A stretch of 64,000 nucleotides of DNA, taken from positions 3,184,682 to 3,248,681 of the forward strand of contig JAQFVV010012398.1 of NCBI GenBank assembly GCA_028023455.1. Reading direction: 5' to 3'. The notes under the pieces are model-generated. The model saw nothing but the letters and a program-made list of their open reading frames with translations, was not told the DNA's origin and made no database searches. Shown here one piece after another: positions 49,650 through 64,000 of this stretch; position 1 is the first letter of the stretch, and each line of letters begins with the position of its first letter. A program made the translations under genes and the position numbers. The stretch comes from Epiperipatus broadwayi. Its lineage: Eukaryota; Onychophora; Udeonychophora; Euonychophora; Peripatidae.

Positions 49650-50290
49650 CATCTTCCTTCCTCTTCTCCCTTTCTTATAAAACTTCATTTTTACATACTA
49701 AGTATAAATTTTCAAAAAAAAAATAATTAGAAACCATCTAAAACACCAGCAAATAAAATACTATTTAAATCCATTTAACCCACCCCCAATTATAAATTTA
49801 TTCCTCCTTTAACAATTTTATCTAACTTCCATATCAATTATCTACATTTCCTATCTATACTTTTAAATCTATTTAAAAACTAATGTAAATTATTTCTCTA
49901 TCCTTTAACAATTTACTTAAATACAATTTAAACATTCCATATTAATTAAATTTTATTTTACATCCATATTTAACACCATTAATCCTATTTAAAACAGGTT
50001 TATATCTTTTTATGTAAAAATATTCTTTTACCATCCTTTCTCTATAGTTTTTAATTTTTTCCAACATTCTAATATTAAATTTTTTATGTCCAAATTCTTT
50101 ATAATGTATATATACATTGGAATTTCATTTAAATGTTGTTTAAATCTAGTTTTTAATCTATTTTTTGTTGTACCAATATATGAAATATTTTTTCCCTCCC
50201 TCTTACAATTTAAACATTCAATAATATAAATTCCATTCATAAAATCACATAAAATGGTGCAATGTTGAAGCTTTAGATTTAATAATAGGT
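49650..50290 (-). pseudogene. Penelope-like GIY-YIG endonuclease remnant
   Basis: The minus-strand frame 50240-50028 begins MNGIYIIECLNCKREGKNISYIGTTKNRL when read in two pieces: GIY (NGIYIIECLNC) and YIG (ISYIGTTKNRLKTRFKQHL) with the expected spacing. After a frameshift near 50085 another frame gives KIKNYRERMVKEYFYIKRYK followed by PVLNRINGV, the usual C-terminal glutamate helix and KP-x-LN end of the domain. The GIY motif is better kept here than in the other copies. No RT was seen on the minus strand above 50290. Confidence 0.75.
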
Positions 50291-50916
50291 TTAATATAAT
50301 GTGATTATTGGCAGGTTACTTTTAACTTTTGTTTGCATATTTGATTTTTTAATGGAAAACCTTATTAAAACTTTTATTGATTCTAAAAAGTCTTTTCTTT
50401 TTTTTTGGAAGTGTCATATTTGTATGAAATATAATATGCACATTTCCCATTCATTATGGTGGAGAAAAACTATTCTTCATATTCTATATTAAAATCGTAT
50501 TACTTTTTTTCTTTTCATTTGTTTCAGACATTAACATACTACTTTTTTTCTTTGCATTTAACAATTTAAATCATAGCACAGTTATTGACTTCTCAACTGA
50601 CATAATGTATTAAATGCTGCTCGTTATGCATTTGCATTGAACACTAGATTTATTCAAACTGACAAATTTATGATTGATAAAGCATCTATGTGTGCTTCAA
50701 ACGAAAGCATTTGACACATTCATTAGTTAGTTTGCCTAATTGTGAAGAACCATGTGTATTTCTTTTATGTGTAATGTAGCATTAGTTACCATTATTTTCT
50801 TTTAATTTGGAAGATCAGTTAAAAATGTATTAATAGTAGTAATAGTCCACTGATGGGCCATGACTGACATCTTGCTACACCAGCTCTAAGAAATAACATA
50901 ATTGATTATTGTATAT
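50291..50916. other. AT-rich stretch, nothing recognised
   Basis: No coding frame, RNA gene or repeat match seen. It may contain degraded upstream sequence of the Penelope remnant. Confidence 0.4.
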
Positions 50917-50920
50917 ATAT

Positions 50921-52963
50921 TGTACCGGTCAAAATCATGTGTTCATTTAACAAGACTTAGAATCCAAGCAAAGTTATATCCATCTAGTATGGGCAAGATA
51001 CATTAGTCAGGAACAATACCAAATATCAACCTATTTACTAGTGCTCCAGGGTCTATGACTACATGAACAACACTTTTGATGATACTGGCAAGCTTTATTC
51101 TCACTCCGTCCCAGCTAGAGTTCAGTGTTCACATGTGACTTAATACAACAGATTTACATTTCATTAATTAATATCTATCTAAATTTATTACAATTATAGA
51201 ACGGTGTAGAGTATACCTGACATTGATTGATAATTTAAATAAATTGAAGATTTGATTGATTTGAACTGCAATAATAATAACTTCATGGCAACATAGCAAA
51301 AGTAATTAATTTAAACCCATAAAATCTTACAACTAATAAAAGGGATTTATGTTAGAGATTCGGAATAATGACAAACCGAGATTTTAAAGTACAGTACTAA
51401 TATAATATATATTTATTATACATATAAGTATGCATACAATTAATATCTATCTAAATTTATTACAATTACAGAACGGTGTGGAGTATACCTGACATTGATT
51501 GATAATTTAAATAAGTTGAAGATTTGATTGATTTGAACTGCAATAATAATAACTTCATGGCAACATAACAAAAGTAATTAATTTAAACCCATAAAATCTT
51601 ATAACTAATAAAAGGGATTTATGTTAGAGATTCGGAATAATGACAAACCGAGATTTCAAAGTACAGTACTAATATAATATATAATTATTATACATATAAG
51701 TGTCATCATACAATATATGTCAATGTTTGTCTACACAACTTGGTTATATGTATTGAACTTACAATTACGTAATTTAAAATTCATCAAGTAAATCAGATAA
51801 CATTATAATTAATCAATATTACCACTTTTCAATTTAGCAAGCAATTGCGATCCATTTAAGATTTAGATTGAGTTTTGATACAGCCAAACATAAAATACAT
51901 TTGTTTACTAAATATACACAATTAGTTAAGCTGTTTGCCAGGCACTAATTAGCAATAATACATCATTTTAGACCTCAATAAATCCATAAATTTAAGAAAA
52001 TAAATCTATTTTCTTTCTTTATATATATATATATATAGACAACTGAATAAGAATGAGTTGCGTTAGACCATTATTACATTTAAATAAGTTGTAAGTTGGA
52101 AACACAAACGTTTATCTTACATAAATAAAATTTTATATTATATGTGATTAATTAATTAACTAGATTGGCTAATGAGAAATGTGCCATCATGGTGAGATAG
52201 CATTTGAGGTTTAATAAATAGAGAATAACTAAATAATGCTAAAAGTGGTATGATGTTATGGCTACAATAAAAGAACACATGAGGTCGTTTACGATCCTCA
52301 AAGAGGCTTTGCTAGGAGAAGTCAATGAATGAGAGGACATGCTGGCCCACCGACCAAAACATATCTCTACATAATAATAAAAGTTTGATGTACTGGGATG
52401 GCTTATCCATGTGTGCCCATGCACATTTTAATGGCAGTAATCTTCAATAACTTCTCTTCCTCTTTCCTTCTTTATTTTTGCTTTTCTAATATATAATGGT
52501 GGAGTAGAGAGAGTTTAGTAGATATTAAGATCTGACAAAGACTGCTAGGAACAGTCGAAACTGTAATATTAATAAATAAATATATTTTGCTTCAAAAGTG
52601 TCAAAAGAGTGGAATGTGGTTATTATATGTTTAATGACAGTATTTGGAAAAAAGAAATCCCTAGTAGGAAATACATATACTTTTAAGGGAGACTAACATT
52701 ATTGGATTAGTCATATTTAAATTTCCACAGGTCCTGAGAGTTAAGTAGCAAAGCAAGAATAATAATGACAAATGAATAATTGTAACCATAAAGTACACCT
52801 TTGTCTCTTTTTATGCGGACTTATAACACGATTTTGAAGTTACGCAATTCGTGTTTGACCTCCGATAATGCGCTATTACTTTAAATAATAAATTTCGCAC
52901 ACTTACATTATATTGAAAGTAATAGCACATTATTGGAATTCTACTTTCATCTTAGTAATTTCA
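50921..52963 (-). mobile_element. Solo LTR, minus orientation
   Basis: In element orientation it ends GACCGGTACA at 50921, and the ~220 bp before that resembles the LTR ends at 12690-12904 and 16880-17114. The opposite end is TGAAATTACTAAG at 52963. Flanks are ATAT on both sides (50917-50920 and 52964-52967). Length 2043 bp. The 5' terminus is less certain than the 3' one because it rests on the TG and the duplication. Confidence 0.6.
51165..51705. repeat. 272-bp tandem duplication
   Basis: The unit starting at 51171 repeats from 51443 with only a few differences (for example a G/A change in GAACGGTGTRGAGTA). It lies within the minus-strand solo LTR and has no coding function. Confidence 0.93.
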
Positions 52964-53189
52964 ATATTTTCAGTGCTTTATAATAGTAAGATTTTATGCA
53001 ATAATAAAATTAAAATCATGATTTCCACATTTTATGTATACACACATTAAATTTTACAAGATTATAATGTAAATTTGTTCAAACATTGTGCGTGTTAATT
53101 TTGCATTTTAAATCACATTCTGTTTTTGCTTTTTAGAAAAGAACGTAATCAATTATTAATCATTTAGTGTCCACAAGTTTATTTTTAAA

Positions 53190-53396
53190 AGGTCAGTAAT
53201 AGCAGTGGGCACAATTAAAAATTAAAATCTGATTTTTAATTGTAATTAACAATTTAAAAATTACTTACGGGCGACTTGAAATTAATGTGATGTAAAACAA
53301 AATTTGATTTTTAATCGGAATTGAAAATTAAAAACAAAAATAAGAATTTAATTTTTAGTTGTTAGTTTTAATTAAATTTTTCCCAGCAGTGGTGAA
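53190..53396. mobile_element. Short MITE-like element, hAT-type ends
   Basis: The ends are imperfect inverted repeats: CAGTGGGCACAATT on the left and the complement of AATTTTTCCCAGCAGTG on the right. The internal sequence is made of AATTAAAAATTAAAA-type runs in both orientations. CAGTG-type ends are common in hAT elements. An 8-bp target duplication was not clear. Confidence 0.4.
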
Positions 53397-55419
53397 TAAA
53401 TGTCTTTTTATTATCATAAGTCTAAGTTCATAAACAATAAAATCATCGTCGTCGTCAACAGTAAACCATTAACACAACATGAGAGTGAACTTGGCACTAG
53501 TTGTATTTCCTCTTGTGAGAATAATTGCTAAGATATTCTTGACTTCATTTAAGGAAAAGCCAAATACATCACATCACATCACATGAGAATCTGATTTTTT
53601 ACTAGTTTGCAAATGAATGTGTTTCGGGGCAAATAGCGATAATAATTAAAATGTGTATAAAAAAATGTAAATTACTGTACTGTAAATTATGCATAAAAAT
53701 ATATTATTTTGAATAAAATTAAATATTATAGTTAAAAAAAGTTTGTCTTGTATCAATTTTTTTCAAATTTGAAATTTTTTTATTAGTCATATTTTATTAT
53801 CTTATTTTTTTTTGCGTGAATTTTAAAGTAATTTTACGTTGGTGCTTTGCTTTTGTGCGAATTTTGAAAAATCACAGACCGCATCCCCCTTTTTCAATGT
53901 AAGTTACGTCTATTTTTGTGCGATTTCATTTGCGCGTGTTTTCTGAGGAACCTATCTATCGCGTAAAATAAGTCCCAGGTATATGTAATACTGTATACGC
54001 ACATATATACATTGTGCAAACAAATGCGAATTCAATCCTGATTTAAATAATTAGCTCTCTAATGTAAGGGAACATCCACAAAACCCAGGGCAATAAATAA
54101 ATTTTAAGAAAGGATAATATAAAAGAAACAGTGAAATTAAAAACAAATTTAAAGGAGTAGATTGCTTTCTTATATATTCAAACTTTAAAATCTCTCATGG
54201 CTTAGACTTTATAAACAAACAATGTTTATATAACAAAACTTTAAAATAAACCCTATATAAAAAAGAAAATTCACTTCTGGTGAATTTCTACAAAATTCTG
54301 ACTGACAATTAATGTGTAGGTGCTGATCATAAACACAAATGAGATATACAGTGTACATACTGATAACATTTAATTTTAAAATCTCTATAATATATTTTAC
54401 CTAAAGAGCAAAGTTGTTTTAAGAAAAAGTGATGGATTTTGCTTAAATAATTTAATAAATTACATTTTCTTTTAAGAAATGATTACGGTTAAAGATTAAC
54501 TTAAATTTTAAGACTATTCCTACCATTTAAATGATTTACAAAATAACAAATGTACAAAACTAAATGAGCTTATCTATTAATTATTTAGTGGTAAAATTTA
54601 CTTCTCCTGCAATAATTTTGACTGGAGAAAATAATAAACTAGGGTTGTAATATGCTCTTTAAATTTTGTACTTAACTTGGCAGCTTAGTATAAGTCAACA
54701 TTAAAATAATAAATTGCCATATCAAAATAATATTGAGTTCTAATAAGATTAAAACTGTTAAATTTTATAGAAAATAAAGTTAATGACATATTTAAAGAAA
54801 GTTGTATAGACATTTATTTGCTCTAAAATATCTATATGTCATGGGTATAAACTAATCATAGATTAACATTAATTTAAAACTAATGTTGTTAAAAAATGAG
54901 GCACTTGTGGCAAATGGGGTTACCTCAAAATATAGCTGGAGACAGGCTTATGAAGGCAGGTTTTCTTGATTTATTCAGCATCACAGGCTAGATGTTGACA
55001 GCACCGGAGTGGCATCGAGCAGGTGGAGACAGAGTACAGGAAGTGAATAGTCTTCTTTTACCCCACCATTGTTTAGATGAAAATTAAACTGGCTTGAAGT
55101 ATATTCACTCTGTGAACAAGACTCTAACTGATCCTGATAGCCAAAATTTTGATATTTATATGATTCAGCCCTGTTTTATCAGGATCTAAGGTGCATGGCA
55201 TTTTCTGATAACTTTCTTTGTGGTCAGTGTCTGCCTGGGTGGAAAATCTACAATCCTGCATTAAAACATGCCTCAAGGGTTCATTTTCTAATTAAAAATA
55301 CAATAACACAAATCTGATTTTCATCTCAATTAAATTTCACAAGCCATCGTATTAAACGAAGCCTATTGAATTTGAGATTTGTAATGAAAATTAAATAAAA
55401 TATAATAATAACAATAACA
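53397..55419. other. AT-rich DNA, no gene recognised
   Basis: No frame with a recognisable domain on either strand. A less AT-rich block at 54900-55260 stands out in composition and could be a fragment of another repeat, but it matches nothing else in the window. Short direct repeats ACATC(A) near 53570. Confidence 0.4.
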
Positions 55420-55894
55420 ACAACAGTAATAATAATAACAACAACAACAACAATAATAATAATAATAATAAAGTGCCACCTGGATACAAACCTAGTAGCA
55501 GGTAAGCAAAGAACCTCTTAGTTTTTTGTTAATAAAAGGCAATTTATTTGCTAATAACTAATAAAAATGTCCAATAAAACAATTTAAAACACTTAAATAT
55601 TTATTTTGATTGAAAAAGAGTAAAAAAGAACAGAGAAATCCAGAGAGTTTTTTATCGAAAATCCATACCTAATGCTAATAGACAAATGCATAGTTAAAAG
55701 CTAGCAGATCTAATAACTAATGCCAAAATCTCAGACAAATTTAATTTTTTAATAAGAGTAGATAAAAAATCAAATCTACAAAACTCAATAATTTTGCGGA
55801 TAACTGAATTGTATTGGTTATATATATTAGTGTTTGTTAAAAAAAAAAAAAAGAAATTTAAACATACCTTTGAAAAATAATTGAAAAACTTAAA

Positions 55895-57329
55895 ATGGCG
55901 ACTGCTCAACCTATTAACCTGGTGGGTGGTCCATCGCAGGGCATGAGAAGGTCATATGCTTCTATAGCAAAAAAAGCCCAAGATTACGTAAGCCCAGCAA
56001 AAAGTCCTAGGTTCAGGAAAACAACAGCAGATGATTTGGAAAACATGAATCTTATGGATCAAAGATAAAAATGACCCCCCCCCCCATATTGAATGGACAG
56101 ATGAAATGCTGGAACAAATTGGAGAAAAATTCAACAAAACAATACCTCGATCACTTTTCCTGACATTTAAATGCTTCTTCACCGATAAATCAATAGTACT
56201 TGCTGTAACAGATAGTCTTTGCACACTATACAGTTTCCCCAAATCCCTTCTAATAGAAACACTGCATGAAAATAATATGCTTGAATTGGTACAATGCATA
56301 GGCGACCATCCAAATAGCAGATATGTGGTGGTCCAATTCTATGAAAATGCGCAAAGAGAACAATTTAGAAATTGAATTAAGACGCTAAGTAATTTCGCAC
56401 TAATAACAGTCGATGAGAATAAGTATAAAAATATCTCTGGAATTTTAAAAAATATGTATTTTGGCTACAACATGGAAGATTTCCAAAAAATGATGAATCC
56501 TTTCAGAAAAGTCGTTTTCTTCCAGCAAAAATACATTAAAGAAGCAGCAATTCCCATACTAACAAATAACTTTGAATTCAAAATTAAATTGAATAAACAA
56601 GTAGACCCGGAGAATATCCCCACACACATAACCAATGAAGAAGCTACACTATATATTTACATCAGAGGGCTTAAGCCAGGTTGCTTCCATTGTGGAAGAA
56701 GAGGACATATTGCAACGGAATGCAATGAACAAACACAGCAAAATAAAAACAACAATACATAAAAAAACTCAGGAAACATTACAGAAAGTGAAGACACAAA
56801 TAACCAACTAGACGAGTTAAACTACCCTACACTACAAAGCACCCAGGAAAACAACATATCTAATAGAAATGAAAGAATTAGCAATCCAGTAAACACCATA
56901 ACAAGAGAAATTAAAACAAATAAGGAAAATCAAAGCAGTGAAAACCCGCCCAATTTAAATAGAATGGAGGAAAAAGAAAATGAGAACCTACCAAAAGAGC
57001 TTAAAGGAAAAACGAATGAAAATGATGAGCAATCAGAAAGCATAATAATAAATAAAACGGACACAGAAATCATGGATAAAATAACACAGTACTATCCAAT
57101 GCTAGACAGCACATCAATTGAAAGCAGGAAGAAAATGCATAAAACAAAAAAAACAAGAGAAAGTAAGAAAATTAAAATGAACGAGAAAGAAGATAATCAG
57201 ATTAATTTAACAGAAGAAACCACAGTAGAAGAGATGGAAATAGAACTAACCACACCAGAAGAAACATGCAAACAAAAACGGCAGAATAAACCATGGTCCA
57301 ATTTAAATCTCCCTCACAATATAAGTTAA
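55895..57329 (+). pseudogene. LINE ORF1, nucleic-acid-binding protein
   Basis: The start ATG at 55895 gives MATAQPINLVGGPSQGMRRS and an N-terminal basic segment. A frameshift occurs in a C-run at 56075-56086, and in the next frame stops follow at 56373-56375 and 56760-56762. The frame is then open to 57329 apart from small breaks. A single CCHC knuckle (CFHCGRRGHIATEC) lies at 56682-56723 after a folded middle domain. The C-terminal half is highly charged and probably unstructured (EEKENENLPKELKGKTNEND). ORF1 proteins of this type coat the LINE RNA. ORF2 starts five bases after the stop. Confidence 0.8.
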
Positions 57330-57334
57330 ACTCA

Positions 57335-60300
57335 ATGAAAATTAAGATAGGTGCAATAAATGTTCAGGGATTAAACTCGAAAAAAATACAAGAAATCAAT
57401 CACTGGATATAGCAACTCCAACCTACCATATTAGGACTCGTAGAAACAAAAATCTATAATGGATCGCAGATAAATCCAGCACAACTTATGAGTAAAATGG
57501 GTTTCTGTGCATGCTCTAGAGACACACTAACACCCTCAGGTGGAACAGGAATATTTATTAGCCAAAAAAGTCCCTTTACAACATTTAAAATAATATACAT
57601 AGACGCAAATCTATTAATAACCACATTCAATAATAAAAACTTCTCAATAAATATTATTTTTGTATATATACCACCAGGGCCAACTGTAATTAACAGAATA
57701 ATAACAACAATTAACACAATCCTCTCAAACAATTCCTACCCAACTATTCTTATGGGAGATTTCAACATAAGTTGTAAAAAATTTATTATGAAATGGATAC
57801 ACCAATTAACATTTCCACTCATGAGTGGAGAAGATTTTATACCAACTAACTCGATATCCTTTTATAACAATAGACACGGAACTTTAATAGATCTAATGTT
57901 TTATTCCCCAATGCTGCATCATTCAATAGAAATATCACTTTCCCCAACCCCATTTTCAGACCATGCAGTGCAGATAATAACGCTAAACATAAACACACAC
58001 CGCAGCGCAATAATTAATTTGCAAAAAATGATCAGGATCCTACTACCAGACAATACTACGGAGTCACTTTTTTCAGAAATTTATATAATGATAAATAAAA
58101 TAAATCAGCTTGAATTAGACCCGATATCCAGATACATAGCTTACACTAACACCCTTTCATTTAATATAAACCATATCACACAAAAATCAATTCCTCCCTC
58201 AGGCTAATTACATTAGCAGATGAAATATACAAAAGAATCAGTCTGTATAAACCAGTTCAACATAATCAAACAAACATAATTAAACTCACCCAGCTCTATA
58301 AACAGACTTGCAATAAATTAAAACAATACCTAAGCATAAAAAAGAAAAAAAATTGCCTAGCACAGCTGCATACATGGACACGTGGATATATTAGGTGGGC
58401 TTTGGGGTACCCATCCATAAATAAAGTTCCCATGGTGCTGGAATCGGAAAATAAGATTACAGCAGGATTTAACATGATTGCACCTATATATAACTATTTC
58501 AAAACAAAGCTAACTAAGCATACACAATTCACACCCAAAGAAGATTATTTTGGAACAACTGAAGATGAGATGCCATTTAAAATTGAGGATTTTAAGGTAG
58601 TGTTAGAATCAATCCCACCCATATGTCATCCAGGACCTCTAGGCATTCCACAGTTTGTACTTGCACATCTTAGCCAAATTACAAATACATACCTATGTCA
58701 ATTGGCAAATCAAATATCACAAAAAATTTATAGCATACAGGGATTATACAACATATCAATGGTACCATTTATGAAAAAACAAGAACCTATTACCAAGATC
58801 AGCAACTTAAGACCCATCTCAATGGAGCCTTTAGGAATTAAACTGCTAAAAAAAGAAATAAAGGTGAAAATTGAACCATTTATACTGACAAAAATATCAC
58901 ATCAGTATGCAAAGAAAGGCTCATCCACAGGTCAAGCAGCACTACTCTTTAAAACTATAATTAACTCAGTAATTAAGAAGAAGAAATATGCTCTAATTGC
59001 AGTCCAATTAGATTTTGAAAGTGCTTTCGACTCTGTACCAATAAAAATCTTACTAAACCAACTAAAGGAAACACAAATACCATGATCAATATTATATGCA
59101 ATAGCCAACCTACTTTTAAACAGAGAAGTACAAATCACACTTAATGGAAGAACGTCATCATCATTCTATCCCACTCAATCAATACCACAAGGGTCACCAC
59201 TGAGTACACTACTGTTCACCTTCTACATAAACCCCTTATTAGAAGAAATTGGAAAAAAAATACAGGGAGTGTTAATACCAAATACAAAAAGATACATTCC
59301 TTGTATAGCTTATATGGATGATATCACAATATTCTTAACATCAAAAAAGCAACTACAAGCACTACAAAACATCATAGAATAATATGCAAAAAAATTCAAA
59401 CTTAAAATCAATATCAATAAGTCAGCTGCTTGGACAATTTTTACAGGGAAAGTAAACAAACAAATTTATCAAGGAAAGCCCGGCAGTTTTTTAGGTTTTC
59501 CATTTTATCTGAGAATGAATCAAATGAGGACAACAATACAAAACAAACTCAAAGTGGATGCAGAAAGAATCACAGAATCATTATCCAGATCATATCTATC
59601 AATGTACGCAAAAATATCATTATTCAATCAACTCATAATGTCAAAAATAAGCTACTATTTACCAATAATCAGTTTCACAAAACCATTTATAGACTCAATT
59701 AATTCATTTTGTAGCAAACTAGTATGGAACAGGAAAGTAGTTGCCATTTAAATAAAGCAACTTAACCAACCAACAAAAAGGAATGGTCTGGGACTTCACT
59801 CAATATTAGTGTTTCAGACACAAAAAACAATAAATCTGCTAATAGCCATAATCAAAAGATTTCCAGATATTGAACCAATATTGGAGATTACACCCACAGA
59901 TCGTCCACCACCTACAAACAATTATATCTTTACGTAGCTTGAAAGCATTGAGAACATCAAAAACAAAGTAACACTGAAAAGTCCAATAAAATATACATAT
60001 TGGCAAATACATGATTTCCTAACACAAAAACAATCTGAGAATAACCAAATATCTGTATTGGGAATTGATAACAGCTAATTACTTAAAAAATTTAGGAAAT
60101 GATACCTGGAACCAAAATTTTACGATTTTATAATTAAAGTCAATTTGAAAGCACTACCTACAAGTCATTTTATTAGATACAGAAGATTCTATATAAATAT
60201 AGATCCCTTGTGTATGCTGTGTCACAGGGATGAGGAAACACAGGACCATTTCATACATAATTGTTCAGGACTTGAAAAAGTAAGACAAATGATGGTTGGT

Positions 60301-60564
60301 GGATATAGGAAAAATGGAACCACTATAAATGAGATTCTACAAACATTCAAAAATAATGGAATACCCACCATAAGGGCAGCCACTTTCAGACTATATGCAT
60401 TCTGGTGTACCAGATGCACTTTTACACTGGGCAACAACACGAGAAGGCACCCTAACATCTATAGGAAAAAATTGCAAAAAATAAAGGAAAGAGACAGCAT
60501 TATTGCACCACCTGATATCTTTGCAGCAATGTGGCCTCTTTTTAAAATTCAGGCCACTTTATAA
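57335..60564 (+). pseudogene. LINE ORF2, endonuclease and reverse transcriptase
   Basis: ATG 57335. Endonuclease motifs: INVQGLN, GLVETKI (metal-binding glutamate), MGDFN at 57752-57766, RHGTLIDLMFYSP and FSDHAVQIITL. RT motifs: LRPISMEPLGIKLL, QLDFESAFDSV (near 59005), IPQGSPLSTLLF and YMDD at 59311-59322. The C-terminal part has ISYYLP, GLGLHS, FRK*YLEPKF and the knuckle CMLCHRDEETQDHFIHNC near 60208-60261, then GNNTRRHP. In-frame stops are at 57410, 58205, 59083, 59380, 59749, 59935, 60076 and 60100, and a frameshift falls between 58207 and 58402. The enzyme nicks target DNA and copies the LINE RNA in place. This copy is dead. Confidence 0.88.
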
Positions 60565-60879
60565 TAAAGGATATAATAGAAAAGGACAAAGGCAAACATG
60601 AAATTCAGTGTTGCAAGAACATGAAAAAATTACTGAAACCATAATCATTGATTTATATTGTACATAAACTTGGACAATAAATATTTCATAAAGTGTGAAA
60701 AAATCAAAAACATGGTGAAAGCCACTATCTAAGTTTTAAAAAGTCAATTTTTAAGTGCAAAGAGAGTCTAATAAAATATATAGACTGTAATGTAATAACT
60801 GTGTAAACCTATGTATAACACTATGTATAATCAACAACCAATGTAACCACTTGTTTTTGAATAAAGTTACCTTTAAAAC

Positions 60880-61040
<161 letters not shown>

Positions 61041-61072
61041 CAATATTTATCTAAATCGCATGTTGAAAATTG

Positions 61073-61548
<476 letters not shown>

Positions 61549-61590
61549 TGGTTTAAATTTCTCCTCATATGTAAAAACAAAAAATACTTA

Positions 61591-62150
61591 ATTGTAATTA
61601 TTAATTAGAGAAAATATAACTTACTATTAAAAATTTATCGGCTGAATGTTTTCGAGGAACCATGCCTCATACTCATAGCCTTCATGAAAAGTGTAATAAA
61701 TATATGCAAATGTAAATATTCAAATAAGCTACTGTTACGTAGCCCATTTTTTCGAGATCTCGAAGCATGTGTCCTTTCTGTTAATGGCATGGATATCTCT
61801 ATTAATATAGAATGCCTCCTTTATTTTTCTTCTGTAATCATTTGGCTCTGAACATAAAATAATGGGGTTGGCAGGCATGAAGTTGTGCCCAGATTGTTTA
61901 CTATGTTCGAAAAATACAGAGGATGTGCCGCTGCTCGTTTGAGCTCTGTTGAATGTGTAACGATGTTGAACCAATCTGATATTAATTGTGGCTTTCGTTT
62001 CCCCATAATATGTAGCGTGGCATCTGGCTTGAGGGCAGGAAATAGAGTACACCACGTGTGGGGTGAGCGATCGATCAATGTGGTCTTTAGAGTTATTGAT
62101 CACCCTATTGGAATTGGGTGGAGTTCTGAATATTATGTTGAATTTATTGT
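61591..62150 (-). pseudogene. Penelope-like GIY-YIG endonuclease, left arm of palindrome (open frame)
   Basis: The minus-strand frame 62154-61735 is open for 139 codons and ends KKWAT. It contains the last linker residues (NKFNIIFRTPPNSNRVINNS), then VVYSISCPQARCHATYYGET (the GIY...YIG equivalent, written VVY...YYG), RLVQHRYTFNRAQ, SVFFEHSKQSGHNF and the C-terminal helix YRRKIKEAFYINRDIHAINR. This is the endonuclease of a Penelope-like retroelement. RT is absent, so the element is 5'-truncated. It mirrors 62242-62800 over about 560 bp, including the 3' UTR and the start of the flanking TAA run. Confidence 0.85.
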
Positions 62151-62174
62151 ACAATAAACAATAAATTACCTCGC

Positions 62175-64000
<1,826 letters not shown>

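Larger units (their letters stand above)
55420..60880 (+). mobile_element. Near full-length APE-type LINE with TAA tail
   Basis: The copy contains a 5' UTR, ORF1 with a zinc knuckle, ORF2 with apurinic endonuclease, RT and a C-terminal knuckle, a 3' UTR with AATAAA (about 60859) and a long TAA tail. The 5' end is placed just after a TAA/CAA microsatellite (55420-55471) but is uncertain. No RNase H domain was seen. A TAA tail is known from I-type LINEs. The exact clade cannot be set by eye. Both ORFs have multiple stops. It is the reference for the two other LINE copies here. Confidence 0.85.

Overview
This is a stretch of very AT-rich animal nuclear DNA with no host gene that I can recognise. 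Nearly all of it is decayed, nested retroelements. The mix is LTR retrotransposons of the Gypsy type, non-LTR (LINE) elements with an apurinic endonuclease and TAA-repeat tails, and Penelope-like elements with a GIY-YIG endonuclease. That mix points to a repeat-rich metazoan, most likely an invertebrate or another lineage that keeps GIY-YIG Penelope elements. I cannot name the species. No bacterial-type operons, rRNA, tRNA or CRISPR were found.

Layout. 1-1440: a long hairpin repeat, then unassigned DNA. 1441-14118: one LINE copy with an inverted 5' part. It is split by a 9.7 kb stack of solo LTRs nested one inside another (3179-12904 > 3443-10090 > 4757-7934). 14119-17114: a partial LTR. 17222-19420: Penelope-like 3' ends in alternating and mirror-image orientation. 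19486-47969: one large minus-strand Gypsy element with two ~2.57 kb LTRs, primer-binding site, gag, protease, RT, RNase H, integrase and polypurine tract. Its 3' internal end holds a solo LTR and a Penelope palindrome. Its 5' LTR holds a LINE (itself split by a solo LTR) and a second, non-autonomous LTR element (itself carrying a solo LTR). 48169-49640: a mirror-image array of a ~430 bp repeat. 49650-50290: another GIY-YIG remnant. 50921-52963: a minus-strand solo LTR. 53190-53396: a MITE-like element. 55420-60880: a near full-length LINE with ORF1 and ORF2, both broken. 60881-62893: long TAA arrays, a foldback element and a 1.2 kb Penelope palindrome.

How the parts fit. The LTR insertions share 4-bp target duplications of ATAT or a close variant, and they fall in TA-rich sites. 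When the inserts are taken out in the right order, the LINE reading frames and the LTR sequences on either side match up again. That is the best evidence for the boundaries given here. Every protein-coding frame in the element bodies carries stops or frameshifts. The exceptions are short open pieces such as the GIY-YIG frame at 61735-62154. Boundaries without a target duplication are approximate, and family assignments rest on motifs read by eye.
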